60,000 bases of DNA from Phoronis australis (taxonomy: Eukaryota; Phoronida; Phoronidae): the NCBI GenBank assembly GCA_002633005.1, contig NMRA01000129.1:629108-689107 (forward strand), in the 5' to 3' direction. The notes below the pieces were generated by a model that worked only from the letters and a program-made list of their open reading frames with translations, did not search any database and was not told where the DNA came from. The position numbers and the translations under genes were made by a program. Below, piece after piece: positions 46,331 to 58,189 of the stretch. The number at the start of each line of letters is the position of its first letter. Within the stretch, counting starts at the first letter, position 1.

Positions 46331-46700
46331 AATTAGCCGGTGGAGCGTGAGACCCCTGAGGTCCCAATCGAGTCCTCACGACAACTTCGCGTTATGGATC
46401 TTCGGTAAGAACCCCACCGACATAAGTTCACTGGTGATGGTAAAACATCCTAAACCGATCTCAACAGGAATGTGATACGTAATGGCTCCATTCGCCATAG
46501 CTCTGACCACGTCACTCGCCTTCCAGGTAGGTTCAATCTTGTCCAGGCACCCTGGTGTCCATGTTCCACAGGTCTGGCTTGACCCACGGCTTTTTCTGAC
46601 CGCCTCACTTCCTCTTGCACCACCTTCATACGCTTCTTCTCCTCGGCTGATCTCCATTGTCTGAACTCTAAAGTCCCCATCCCTTGCCGGCCAAAACATG
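46331..46700 (-). mobile_element. Non-LTR retrotransposon ORF2 C-terminal fragment (probable)
   Basis: In one minus-strand frame WSELWRMEPLRITFLLRSV is followed by a stop and then VLPSPVNL. This is the W-x-x-M-E-P-x-R-I-x-F-L-x-R ... L-P-x-P-x-N-L pattern I associate with the region after the reverse transcriptase in some LINEs. It is broken by an in-frame stop and ends at the N at 46330. Inactive. Confidence 0.5.
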
Positions 46701-48351
46701 TATTTCTAATAATATCAGTTATAGTGACTATGCCCTCTGCATCTTCAGAAGCTGAACTTGCTGATCACTTCTGTCCTGTTCGTGTCAATGCCCGCATTTT
46801 GAACCTTTATATTTGTTTAATCACGAGGGTCATCACCAATTTACACTTTGCCACCTTAATTCTTTAACCAGAGATGACAACGGTAACTAGAGCTCACAAG
46901 ACCGGCTGAACAGCCCTATCTGAGAGAAACTGGGTGGTACTCCAAGACACCTTCTTAGCACACTTATAACTTTCCGCTAGATCTAGCCAGCTGTATTCAA
47001 CGGCACCTCATGCAACATCAGTCTATACAGCATACGTGGAAGAAGTCCATGTTGGTATATCCTGACAAGCCACTACTATTTTTTCTTTAACAACTTGCTA
47101 GTTTGCTGGACTACATTTTTAACGTNTACAAGGAAAAAATGGCGGCGTTCAGGACAAGTTCCTGAACTGATGAGCCGGAAATGTGGGTACGGAAATAACC
47201 GATGACAACCGGTAATCATACGCTCAGAGAGAAGGGTCAAATACTGTTACAAAATCGCTTTTGGCAAGAAAGGCGAAAAGAATATAAAGAAAGGGTGTCG
47301 AAAATAAGAATTTATGTAGTAAGTATTTTCGGATACTGGAACCACATGGGCAGTTTGCAACAAGGACTTTAAGCACATGAGTGAAGCAGTGGCGGATCTA
47401 CGGGGGAGGGGGAGTTCACGGAGTTTAAACCCCCCTTGGGACAGGACTAAAAACAAGAATAAAAAAAACGTCATCAACAAAACAAAAACGGCACCGACAG
47501 CTTGTGTAAACTCCAAGTAAACCACCTCAAAAAATTGAGGGGGCTTCACCCTAGCAATATAATGTCTTTGCATTGGGATTTGCTGTAATCACGAAAAACA
47601 ACGCATTTCGAGTTTTCGTGGCTCATCGGCAAGTTGAGCGGATTTCAGTTGTTGTTATTAAGAAAATGGACTCTCGAAAATAACAATATTGAATTCATAG
47701 CAAAGAGACAATGTTATTTTGAAAACCTTTTACTTACCTATTTCGGTCAACATTCAAGAGTGAAAAAACAGGACAACTGGATTGAAAAGCGGGACTTAGG
47801 AATAACAAGCGGGACATCTCGATCTATACCAAAACGCAGATGTGATATGTTGGGCGCAACACGCAAAAAAGTCCCGACAGCTTTTTTGTTATCAAACGAG
47901 ATACGTAGCATTCAAAGGCGCTAGACGGCTTTTTTTAGTCGAATGGGAAATTACGGATGCCGTAAAAATGATGCGTGAAATGTTTCCTTTTGTTTTTAGT
48001 CGAACGAGAAGTAGGGCTAAGTTGCGTGTGAAATAGTATATGATAATAAGTCAATCAAGTTCGCCGTAAGTCAAAGAGCGGGACATTTTAATGGTGTAGC
48101 GACATCGCGGGAAAAACAAAAATGGGACAAACCGCCAAGATTGGGTCAATCGGCAGGTACAATGTAACACAAAGTATTGCACTGGATTCTTTAACAGGGT
48201 AAACATTTCATTTTTTAAATTTTATTTCATCGGTGTAGGCAAATACTACAGATAACATTACTGCTCAGATATCGAAGTGATAAAAAGCATTGCGCAACAG
48301 ACAGCATAGCTCACACGAGATATAGAAACAATTTGAAACAGTAATAATACA

Positions 48352-48352
48352 T

Positions 48353-48395
<43 letters not shown>

Positions 48396-48490
48396 CACAC
48401 GCAGGCACGCACGCTCACACGCACGCACAACGCACGCACGCAGGCACAAAAACACACACATAACACGTACGCACACACACAAACACACAC
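48352..48490 (+). repeat. (CACG)n / (CA)n microsatellite
   Basis: Runs of GCACGCACGCACG pass into CACACA and back to imperfect CACGCA units. It produces spurious His/Thr and Cys/Val frames. Confidence 0.97.
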
Positions 48491-49179
48491 GTACACAGCT
48501 ACACAAATATATCCCCGAGTGAAAAGTTACATCGATCAGCATACCTGTTAGCGGGGCTTGAACTTTTCATTTTGTAACTGTAGAAAAACACTCAGAATTC
48601 ATACGTCACCTGTTCCCCTGTTCCCGTAAAATACTGACACGTGATTTTAACACCCAAAATGTCTTATTGAAAAACTCCTAGCATGTCCTTTAGTTTGATA
48701 AGTTGTCGAAAGTGGCCCCAAAAATATTTCCGGTATCCACTCGGCGCGTATAAGGAATGACCAGTGTAGCTTGTCAGACTTGGTGACTAATTTGACAGGG
48801 ACATCGCTAGTTGCATGGAACTGTAGCTCAAGAATTTCGCTTAGCAGAAATGACGAAATAAAAATGAACATGAAGCAACGCATTCAGCTACCAGCATAGA
48901 TCGCATTAACTCGTCTTCGCAGCACATTAACCCGTTACAAAATAGATTAAATAAATGCGTAAATGAGTTAACGCGAACGCGTTGACGAGTAAAACCCGCA
49001 CGCATTTCCTAGTGACACACTTGGAGTTCCATACCGAATAAACAGCGCCATTGAATTGTTATTCGTACGACTGTGTTTGGTGTGAGCTCTTCCGGTTCCG
49101 CCTCGATGTATTGTCGGCTGCGAATTAAACTCGTTAAACCATGGTTAAACTTACAACTCATTGTCTAGTTTATCTGGCG

Positions 49180-49560
49180 TGGTGGCAGCGACATGGCTAC
49201 AACCCGAGCTCCAAAACAGTGGCCGCTCACTAAAAATGAGACCATTACTTCATTTGATAGCTGGAGGCAGAATTTATTATACATCCTTTCATTGGACCCT
49301 CACTTTGCGCCATTTCTTGTCGACGGCGTTAGTTGGCTAAAAACAAAAAACAGCCGCTGCTCCACTGCGTGGTCTGACGGACGACCCCGACGACACCCCT
49401 GAACCGCAGCGGCGTTCTGCTCACATGAAACTGGCTCATTTAGAACTCCTACTGGGACAAATTGCTAATTTTTGTCCCGTCGTATCCCGTAATTCTATCG
49501 TGAAGTCATCCACCTCTGTCCAGGACATTTGGCAGAAAGCAGGTCACGTGCGGGAGTTGG
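49180..49560 (+). mobile_element. LTR-retrotransposon primer site and broken gag start
   Basis: TGGTGGCAGCGAC (49180-49192) looks like a tRNA primer-binding site. It is directly followed by an ATG frame whose first residues include [20 protein letters not shown], a gag-type pattern. A one-base shift in the A-rich run near 49349 moves the rest (including [14 protein letters not shown]) to another frame. The similarity ends near 49545, where the flanking SLC52A 3' block resumes. The upstream LTR is presumably within 48.97-49.18 kb, edge not found. Non-functional. Confidence 0.6.
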
Positions 49561-49599
49561 GATTCCATGTCTAGTGTTCTACACAGTAAGGTAATTTGC

Positions 49600-50007
49600 G
49601 CTGTAGTTCTTAGTACATTTATTTATTCATATTTTCCTTGTTACATTAATTTATTCACATTTTAACTCTTCAAACAAACTCTGTTAGTGCAAATACAATC
49701 TGGTCTTGGCTCAAAATTCGAATAGTATCAAGGCAAATAGATAAATCTCAGTCATTTCATTTCTGACAAGATTTGCTTTTCTAATTAATTTAGCTCTAGA
49801 ATGACTTTCTAAAACTTTCACATATACAAAATACGTTTTCAATGGTATTGTTACAGCACTAAAACAATATGCCATTTTGAATGTACAAGTCATTTAAATG
49901 CAACGGTGGTGCTTTAGATCCTGAGTAGGCATCACGTAGCATTCAGTCTCCGATGAGAGCGTGTGCATGGTTTTTAGAAATCACTCCACACTGAAAAATG
50001 GCTGCAA
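49600..50007 (-). repeat. 3' flank of SLC52A copy B, duplicated in copy A
   Basis: Counterpart of 40140-40599. The left end continues a block that reappears at 57.4-58.0 kb, so the original duplication unit extended further than the genes. Confidence 0.6.
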
Positions 50008-53000
50008 TCAACACATAGGAGCGTCCTTAAAAACTCCGAAAACATTAATCAAAAGAAACGTAGTGACATTGAGCACGACTAGAAATCCCATAGAAAAGCT
50101 TCCAGCAGACATTAACTGTTCTTTGCATGAATTTCGCAATTTCACGGCGAGTGCAACTTTTACATAACCCCATAAAACAGTCATCATTAGCCAGGCAGAC
50201 ACCTGAAATATATAAAACGACATGTTGGTAGCCCGTTACCACTTGACATTACATCGTTATCAATTTACAAACTGATAAAAGAAAATATCTAAAGTCACGT
50301 ATAGCGCCCATACTTTGCTTTGGAATACAGTCTTAGAGCTGCGATTTAGACTCTGTCCGCACAACTACATTTCAAAAACCTTTTTTCAACGAATTTTCGT
50401 ATCGTTTTTTCTGTCCACACAAGTACGCCTGAAGACATAACCTTCTCTTTGCATGTTCAAAAATTTTTTTAACCTCAAAGTTTTCCGTCCAGAAGAATAC
50501 ACTAATAGAGTTGTGGTTGGCGAGTCGAAACGTTTCGTTTTCGCCGTCTGCACGAATGCAGGGAAAATTCGTTTTGAAAAGGAACCGTAGCACAGAAACG
50601 CGGCCGTTTTCATAATTTGCGATTCGTTGTCATTGTAGTGGATACATGGGGACGGAATGTGTAAGCGTAAAGAATACGTTACGCTGTCAAATGAAAACCA
50701 AGTAAAAAATCGTGTGGAAGTGGCCGTGACGCTTCTCAGAATTTGACATGACAAAAACACTGGACTGGAGTCGCAGGTTTGATCTGACAATCACACCATA
50801 TAAGGTTTAGTGCAACTGAGTACTTATCAAGAAAATAAACGACTCATCAATAAAGATAGCCACAAGACGTGTCGGTCAGTTTGAAGGTCAGTTTGAAGAA
50901 CAGACGACAGATTTGACCCGAAATTTAAGTGATAACTAGCTGAAATACGTGCTTCGCACGGTTACCAGCTAGTGTAAGGGAATCAGCTTTAGCCGGTTTA
51001 CGCTAGGCATGGTTAGTTGCCTTGGTGATACATGCTTCAGTTAGGAAACAAAAAAATATCATGTAAAAGCTGTGCTGTTATCAATACTTATAAGTGTATT
51101 TTGCTATTGTCACACATTCTTTTTTCCTTATCTAATTTCATTTTTATTGAATGCCATTGTTATCTCACCGTACACAAATGTGATGGTGGTAATACCACGA
51201 ACTACATACACGCATTGTAACTTTATTACCACACCTCAAATTCGAATGTACAGGTCTTTTCATGAATGTAGGTTTCACGTGTTTAGCTGCAGTGAACAAA
51301 GTCCTCAATCAAATTATCTTGGTGCTATTTCCATCATAGTAGAGCATGGAGTCGTTTGCTTTGCAAGCAGAATGTGGCAAAGAGAAAGCGCAGTGGCATT
51401 GGTATGAAGAATACAACAGCTTCTGCCGAACATGTCTTACACAGTGTTCGACCTTCAGCAAATAAATGTGCTGGCTCACAGGGTCAGTTACTTGATTATG
51501 AAACTACATCCGCATGCCTATACGTGAAAGTTTACTGGCCCGACCGCAAATCTACTGGCCCCGGGCCCCTGTCACGGTGTATTTTGAGGCGCTGGTCTCA
51601 CACTGTGTTGTCTTCCAGCAAATGGAGTCTAAGCACATGCCTCTTTCAAAGTATCCAGTACCAGATCTTGTATTGCAGGCAGATATTCAAATGACGTTCG
51701 ATTGGGTTCATGGAAGATTAGTGTTCGTAGGCTGCAAAGTTCAACGACCATCGCCCAATAAAATTCTTTGCTCCCTCTTTTCCAATTATGAAGATGAAGT
51801 TTTCAACCAGTAATCGAGATTTTAAAATAGTTATATACAAAAAGGCATTTCCAGTTTTGAGTTATTTTTTATAGTAACCAGTATACCTGTAAAAGAGAAA
51901 AGAAAAACAACGATCAAATATACTGGGGAGCCATTTTGATACATCAGTGTTCTCCACGACCAGTTTTAACCTGTCGCTTCAACAGGGTAGAGTTTAATTA
52001 AAAATAATGCTAGGACCACACAAAATCTAGCCAAAATCACGTGTTCTCATTTAAAAAACACAGCAACATCTCACGTAATCTTGCTTTTCAGCGAAGTTCT
52101 AGCGTTAGTGAACTCAGAGCAGCTTTGCCGGTGCTTCAATCAGGTTTGAGTAATCTGCAACATATACGGGCTTTTATGCCCGTAACAAAGAACGCATGCC
52201 AGGTCGAGTCCAGTTCAACCTAAGTTAGGTCTTTCTGACAGGTTTAAACTTGAAAACTTTTAACCATTAAAAGAAAGTGTCCAGAGGGATAATGTCATTC
52301 TGTACCGATCCAATGGGACAAAAGGTTAACCTAGATAGACATTAACACCTGACCTGATGCGGGAAACCCGAACACTTGAAACTGTCTTTTGTTTACAATT
52401 TAATTTGAACCCAAAATGTTGTGGTGATTGCACTACTGCATATGACCATAATATTCCACAACAGGACTGATTCCACGCACATCTGAACTTAATGTCGATA
52501 TTAATTATTAAAACGGGAAACGAGAAACTTTTGAACAGTTGACTATGTGGGCTAGTAGTTCAGCCTACGCCGGAGCTAAAGAAAAACGTGACTGCAGGGG
52601 CCTCGTTTCGCTTTCACAAACATGGACAAAAAGAGTGGATTTACACATATCTTTGGCACTGCGCACTAAAAACAAAAATAAGGGATGAGATCTTGGCCAC
52701 TTACCTCTAATACAATTAACGGGAAGAATAAGCGAGGATCTCTGACCTCGTCATGGTGGATTCTTAATAGATCTCTCTATATGAAACACCCGACCGCAGC
52801 ACACAGATTACTGACGACTACGCGGTGGCGAACAGGTCAGTGCGCATAAAATACCGAGGTCGCCCCTTTGCTTTACTCGAATTTCAGAAAACTATTCAAC
52901 GTTGACATAGTTTCTTTGAATTCTCTCACACCGCCGAATATTGAGCACGCGACCTAGTAGGCGTAAACAGTAAACGCAGGCCGCGGACGAATCCGAATTG

Positions 53001-55462
53001 CGTTTGACATCCAGAGAGTAGCGCGTATGCCGGATCGACTGAGACCGCGACTCATTAAGACAAAGGAAAAGAAAACGCCGGGGATTTGCAGCCACAGAAC
53101 CCGGCGCTTTTCCGTCGCGGGAACAATTGGGAAGGAGGCGTCGGGGCCGGGGGCGGGTGTCCTCTCGAGTTGTTTCTGTCCGACGGAGTAGAACGGCAGT
53201 TGCCCACTCTACATCCGGGTCCGAAATCAGCGTTTTAACATACAGGTAGGCCTACTTCTTGTGCACAGCAGAGCAAGTAAAAACTCCAACCTAAGAAATA
53301 CAAACATTTCGTCTTGTCTACGAAGTTGCCGAAGGGCATATCTGAGATTTTACTAATTAGTCATTCCCATGACATAAAACTCGTTCGCACAACTTCTGCA
53401 ACTCATCCCCACGACTATAATGTAATACGTTCGCAAAAGTTAGTTGAAAGGGTACCAAACCCGAACCTAAAACAATTTTGCTATTCAGATCTCCGAAACA
53501 AGACAATGCTCTGTAACCGTTGACAACGCTCAAAAGTTTGGGAAAATTGAAAAACTCCTTGCAAAACATATTTAGCAAATTTGAACATAATTAAAGTGGA
53601 CGATAAAGCGTGCATCTGTTACCCCCAGAGTATCCAGCGAAGTTCTCGTCACATCAAAGGCTTGATGGCGCCGAGAGTATGAATTTCCGGCTTTTATCAT
53701 CCAAGTGGGACGCCAGTGATGCATTAGCAGAAACAGGGTTTAGTGTCCTTTAGCAATTCATTGTTACAGGAAAACTCTTTTTTTTCTATATACATCCATT
53801 CGGGTATCCGTACTTATGTGAGGAATAACAAGGTAAAATCAACCGTTTCACTGCATTTGCTCGCATCGGAGCTCAAGAATGGAATCTAGTTACCGCTATA
53901 ACAGGTCCGGTAACCGTGTCTTTCATAGGAGGGTACGGACTAAGTGCAGCCAATGAAATTATATACACAGACGGCACCAGTCCCAGCAGTGTTATACAGG
54001 TAGCCACTTTAGTCGAGCGAGTGGGAAAGATGTAGGCAACAAAACTGGATATCGGAAGAAGGACACGATTGAGACGGTTTCCCAAGCTGAAGGGGAGGTT
54101 GCCTGAAAAGAAATACATTGAGTCTTTAAATTATTGTACAAGCTGGTGCTTCTTAATGTCACCAAGTGTGCGTGTGAGGTGTAATGTAATTTGAAATCAC
54201 GACAATCCAGTAATCAGTACCGAAACCTCTTTGAAACTAAAAAGCTGATTTGGTTTCACTGGTTTTTGTTGGTGTAGATTATATTAGTCTTTTTTTGTTT
54301 TATTGGAAATTAATGAGACACACCAAATCAGCTTTAATCTATTGGCCTTTTACATTCAAAAGAGTTGCAAACATTAAGAAATGTCTTCATATGTGATCTA
54401 ATGTGTATTCCTACATGTTTCAGGTGCGCTAATCAACTTACCGTACGGCAATAATGAATAAGTCTGAAGAGGATACAGCACACCGTATTGTATGCCATAT
54501 TGTGCGCCATACTGAGAAGCAAGCAGTACATACTCCCAAAATGGCAATTTGTCTGTTCCCTCCGCCTCAGTATCCGTTTCATCAGTTTTGTCTTCGTTGC
54601 GTTTTTTTTTCAGGAAGGCTTCTTTTGTGCCACTGTCGCGCTTTTTTGTGTCATCACTGTCGTTGTCTGTGTCTCCACTTGAAACATGGTGTTTTTTACA
54701 CCACGGATGAAAGTTAATGAGAGCGAAAGATAGAAAACTGAGGGCCAGAATTGTGCTTATGAGGGACAAAAATGCCTCTATAGAAAAAAGGGGATCTCGT
54801 AACACAGCTTCAACCTTCCACGTGAGGTTGTCACGCGAGAAGTTATACACTGAGGGAGCTTGGGATACGTTTCTTAATTCAAACCTGATGTGGTCGTTGT
54901 AGGTGCTATCATTAGTAGTTGGCGGTACTGTCGCGTTGACACAGTCATATTCACCTGCTCCTTGTAAAAAAGCAAATACTGACGGAATGAACCCACAAAG
55001 GCCTTCTCCAACAAAAAAGGCCGACACGTACGCTTCAGGTAACCGCGAAAGGTAGGCTAAAAATGCCACCGTAGATGTGGAATCTACTGTGGAGAGGAAG
55101 AAACATAAGCACAAGAATGCAAGACTTCGCGGTTCGCCACCAATAACAACTGTCTTGTGCCAGAAAAATATTAGCAAGACGCTGCCTATGAAACCTGTAC
55201 CAATTACGATGAAGATGACGGGAACTTCACGGAAGATCCGAGGTTTGTACTTGCTACCCAAGTTATATATGATCGGAAAAATGGCCGTTGCGTCACAGAT
55301 GAGGAGAAGATAGCTTGGTAGAGCCCAATACTCCGGAAGTCGATTCACTAGCAACGGAAGTTCTGCCCATAACGCATCCATGTCAATCCACGAAGAAGTG
55401 TTGAAGAGAATTACCAAGATGTACAGAGGAATGGAAATGCAACCGTCTTTTCGAGTCCCCAT
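50008..55462 (-). CDS. SLC52A3-like: Riboflavin transporter, SLC52A family, tandem copy B (3 exons)
   Basis: Exons 54442-55462, 53894-54102 and 50008-50202 have exactly the same lengths as in copy A (1021, 209, 195 nt) and the same phases, giving 474 residues. Exon 2 differs from copy A at 7 of about 70 residues and exon 3 at 6 of 64. In exon 1 most differences fall in the extreme N-terminus, the extracellular loop and the cytosolic linker after DTKKRDS. TM7 contains the near-repeat QYGAQYGIQYG where copy A has QYGLQTGVQYG. Intron 2 is about 1.6 kb longer than in copy A because of inserted sequence around 51.0-53.3 kb. The intact frame and biased location of changes suggest a functional gene; which substrate or tissue it serves cannot be read from sequence. 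Confidence 0.95.
50920..50975. repeat. Imperfect palindrome TAGCTG...CAGCTA in intron 2 of copy B
   Basis: CTAGCTG at about 50937 and CAGCTAG at about 50967 enclose an inner GTGCTTCGCAC hairpin. It lies where copy B stops matching copy A intron 2, so it may mark one end of the inserted sequence. Confidence 0.4.
52780..53230. other. CpG-rich segment in intron 2 of SLC52A copy B
   Basis: Dense CG dinucleotides and higher GC than its surroundings, ending in GGGGCCGGGGGCGGG. It has no counterpart in copy A. I see no coding potential. It could be an inserted promoter-like island or part of a mobile element. Confidence 0.4.
53618..53673. repeat. Dispersed 55-bp repeat, copy 2
   Basis: Counterpart of 8340-8395, in intron 2 of SLC52A copy B. 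No coding frame is shared, so probably a conserved piece of a mobile element. Confidence 0.7.
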
Positions 55463-56060
55463 CTTGACTGGTAATCTACAAATGAAAGATGGCGAATGAT
55501 GGGAAGACGTGAACGCATCGTTATCTTTATTTAACTTTCAGATTCATGTACACTATACTAAGTTTTATTGACGTCGGGTGAGTCATTAAATTACGATGAT
55601 GCAATTGTAAACTGTGAGTTCCTAAGGTACGTATTTTCAAGAGGATTTTCAGCTTATCAAGTTTGGTCAGATACTTTACAATAGCACCCATAGTTCTCAG
55701 CACATTCCCAGGCACGTCCGATGCTTTCTCGAAGACCGCCTTATCTTTTTGTAAATACAATTCCAAGTTCCCTTTTCTATACAACGAGCTTTCAGTTTGA
55801 GGCCCATTTTGATTATCTGCCGTGATCCTCACGACTCAATTCCATAAAAGAAAATTGCCATTGTCGTACATCTACTAAAGTCGATGTTTGTAACTGGAAA
55901 ACGCTTCTAAAGGCTATTGTGCAGGCTACGTACGCTATCTGCATCAGTGAGATACGCACGTGATTCCAAGTGAGATAAGAGGGCATTACCCTACTTTTTC
56001 GTATCAATGTCGCCCAGCCTGCCCAAATGTTATTAGAACAAAACACGTAGGCCTGCACTA
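55463..56060 (-). repeat. Duplicated 5' flank of SLC52A copy B
   Basis: Counterpart of 44605-45235. It includes a minus-strand open frame (55527-55832) with DVPGNVLRTMGAIVKYLTKL; copy A shows EVPGIVLRTLSALVKYLDKL in its own frame. I do not recognise a domain. It may be a 5' UTR exon, the remnant of a neighbouring gene, or non-coding. Confidence 0.65.
55520..55533 (-). promoter_or_regulatory. TATA-like/GATA-like box upstream of SLC52A copy B
   Basis: Same 14-mer as in copy A, 58 nt before the ATG. The following stretch is also partly shared (a GCG...GTCTTC pattern, and CATCTTTCATTTG nearer the start codon). Confidence 0.4.
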
Positions 56061-56089
56061 GACTGCTAGGGGTAGGGCATGCTTGGGGG

Positions 56090-56334
56090 GCATTTTTACT
56101 TAGGTATTGCATGAAGGTCAAGTGAATGTGGTTTGTTTGTATTTGTGAACATGGTGAAAATAAAAAATACCACTTGCTCAGCTGTAGTTGCACTCTTGTT
56201 CAAGATGGCGGCCCCCTGTTGGAATTGTGCACCGTTGGGTAGTGACTGAGAAATTGGCCGTGATTTCAAGTGGCCCCGGCTCAAACAAGCCTGATTTGCA
56301 AAAAAAAAACTAGTTGTGTTGACGCCATGCATCA
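56090..56334. other. Spacer with a YY1-like motif
   Basis: CAAGATGGCGGCC near 56199-56212 matches the known YY1 consensus AAnATGGCGGC. No open frame of note follows it. The rest is unremarkable. Confidence 0.35.
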
Positions 56335-56715
56335 TTGTCATTGGTTCTTAATTGTGTTACCAAGAAACTATTCTACCGCAACCAATTGCATTCACGTTAT
56401 ATTGAAGATGAACGAGTTTTAAAACGGATCATCCATAATAATGTTAAGACCGTTAAGCCAGAAGAAAGCTTTAAATTAATTATATATTACCAAAACCATA
56501 AAACTAAAGATCTTGTTGTTAAAAACAATATGTGCTCAAAGTCTGTCCGAGTGTTAGCCAAAACTGACTTGATTTATCAGTTCACTTGTCCCCACAACGA
56601 ATGTATTCGTTCAAACACTGATTGCTCAAGGTATGTTGGTTATACAACTTGCACTTCATCTCGCCGGTTATCTATGCACTTACAGAATGGATCAATTAAA
56701 GATCACTTCCAAACA
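56335..56715 (+). mobile_element. Penelope-like element fragment with GIY-YIG endonuclease end
   Basis: A plus-strand open frame runs into the gap at 56716. Seen: a Cys pair in FTCPHNEC, then RYVGYTTCTSSRRLSMHLQN, the GIY-YIG-type signature (Y-V-G ... R-x-x-x-H) in the arrangement usual for the endonuclease of Penelope-like elements. The upstream part (KNNMCSKSV, IIYYQNHKT) fits the linker between the reverse transcriptase and nuclease. The reverse transcriptase itself is absent to the left, so the copy is 5'-truncated. Confidence 0.7.
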
Positions 56716-57109
56716 NNNNNNNNNNNNNNNNNNNNNNNNNNNNNNNNNNNNNNNNNNNNNNNNNNNNNNNNNNNNNNNNNNNNNNNNNNNNNNNNNNNNN
56801 NNNNNNNNNNNNNNNNNNNNNNNNNNNNNNNNNNNNNNNNNNNNNNNNNNNNNNNNNNNNNNNNNNNNNNNNNNNNNNNNNNNNNNNNNNNNNNNNNNNN
56901 NNNNNNNNNNNNNNNNNNNNNNNNNNNNNNNNNNNNNNNNNNNNNNNNNNNNNNNNNNNNNNNNNNNNNNNNNNNNNNNNNNNNNNNNNNNNNNNNNNNN
57001 NNNNNNNNNNNNNNNNNNNNNNNNNNNNNNNNNNNNNNNNNNNNNNNNNNNNNNNNNNNNNNNNNNNNNNNNNNNNNNNNNNNNNNNNNNNNNNNNNNNN
57101 NNNNNNNNN
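56716..57109. other. Assembly gap (394 N)
   Basis: Run of N that cuts the Penelope-like element. The sequence resuming at 57110 is not recognisably the same frame. Confidence 0.99.
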
Positions 57110-57419
57110 TACAAAGGGCCAAGCCGAGCACACCAGCCCGCGCACATCTAGTACAACGTGTACCAGACCGCCTTTAATTATTTTTCAAATGTCAGCTTTG
57201 GACCATTTTATTTTTTTTGAAACCCCAGAAATTAACGTTCCATATTTCATAGATATGACCTAGATACATTCTGTTTTATCTATTTTGGATTTGAGACCAG
57301 AGAACTTTGGCAATTTGTGCAGACGATCCAACATTTTTCAAACGATTTATCCAAAGCGTCGGTTACAATGTAGTGCCATCAGCATACTGGAGAATTTTAA
57401 TTTTGCAATTTCCAAAAGT

Positions 57420-57922
57420 GATGCCTTAATCAACGTACCTGTTGGCAGGGCCTGAGATTTTCATTTATAATTGCAGAACAAACACTCAGAATCCAAATGG
57501 CATTTCTGTTAAAAAATACTGTCAAACACTTTTAACACAAAAATCTCTTGTTGAAAAACTAGCATGTTCTGAAGTTTGAAAGGTTGTCGAAAAAACGGCA
57601 TCCAGCCATGGCCACAGGTAAGTATGTAAAGGAATTACCAGTGTAATTGTCAAGTTTGTTGACTAAATTGACAGAGAAAAAACTGGTTGTCTGGTTCTAT
57701 ACCGGTACTTCAAGACTTTCGCTTGATGAAAAAGCGACAAAATAAAACCGAAGATAAAGCAATGACATTAGGCTGATAACTACAACACTTTATCAAAACT
57801 CAGTCAAGTGGACGACAGGAAATTCCCAATGCAAACTCTCGCAGCAAGACTCGGGGTCGTGCGGGAGATGCATGTCTAGATTTCTATGCAACATAGTAAC
57901 AAGGTAATTTCCCCGGTAACTC

Positions 57923-57968
<46 letters not shown>

Positions 57969-58060
57969 GTTATTATTATTATTATTATTATTTATTTGTT
58001 ATAGTGACATAAGGGTGACAGTAAATACAATCTCAAAGACAGAATATTCCCCACACCCCT
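57420..58060. repeat. Decayed third copy of the SLC52A 3' flank
   Basis: Aligns with 48540-48890 and then 49548-49700: shared TACCTGTT(A/G)GC(G/A)GGGC, ACACTCAGAAT, TTGAAAAACT, GTCGAAA, then GTGCGGGAG, CATGTCTAG, AAGGTAATTT and AAATACAATCT. A retroelement insert (49.0-49.55 kb) is missing here. The transporter coding part expected beyond 58.06 kb is not seen; a LINE lies there instead. Confidence 0.6.
57925..57997 (+). repeat. (ATT)n microsatellite
   Basis: Nearly perfect run inside the decayed SLC52A 3' flank copy, at the position where copies A and B carry T/A-rich (ATTT)n text. Confidence 0.97.
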
Positions 58061-58189
58061 CCCCCTCCCCAGCCTCTATGGGCTTACTCAGTCACCTAAT
58101 AATAATTAAACCATTACATATCATATCAAATATGACCAGTTCAGACTAGTTTATAAACAAGTAATACTTCTTACCAGCAAAGCGTCTTG

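Larger units (their letters stand above)
45236..48539. other. Spacer between the two SLC52A units
   Basis: No gene recognised. It holds a LINE-like fragment (46331-46700), single N positions at 46330 and 47126, a perfect palindrome GTTCAGGA-CAAGT-TCCTGAAC (47147-47167) and the (CACG)n/(CA)n run. Confidence 0.5.

Noticed and set aside
47386-47560. CAGTGGCGGATCTACGGGGG as the end of a hAT-type transposon
   Set aside because: Resembles a common terminal sequence, but no inverted partner was found within a few hundred bases.
48258-48551. Cys/Val- and His/Thr-rich frames
   Set aside because: Translation of a (CACG)/(CA) microsatellite.
56692-57151. Open frames spanning the second gap on both strands
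   Set aside because: Almost entirely N; only the plus-strand part before 56716 carries a recognisable domain.
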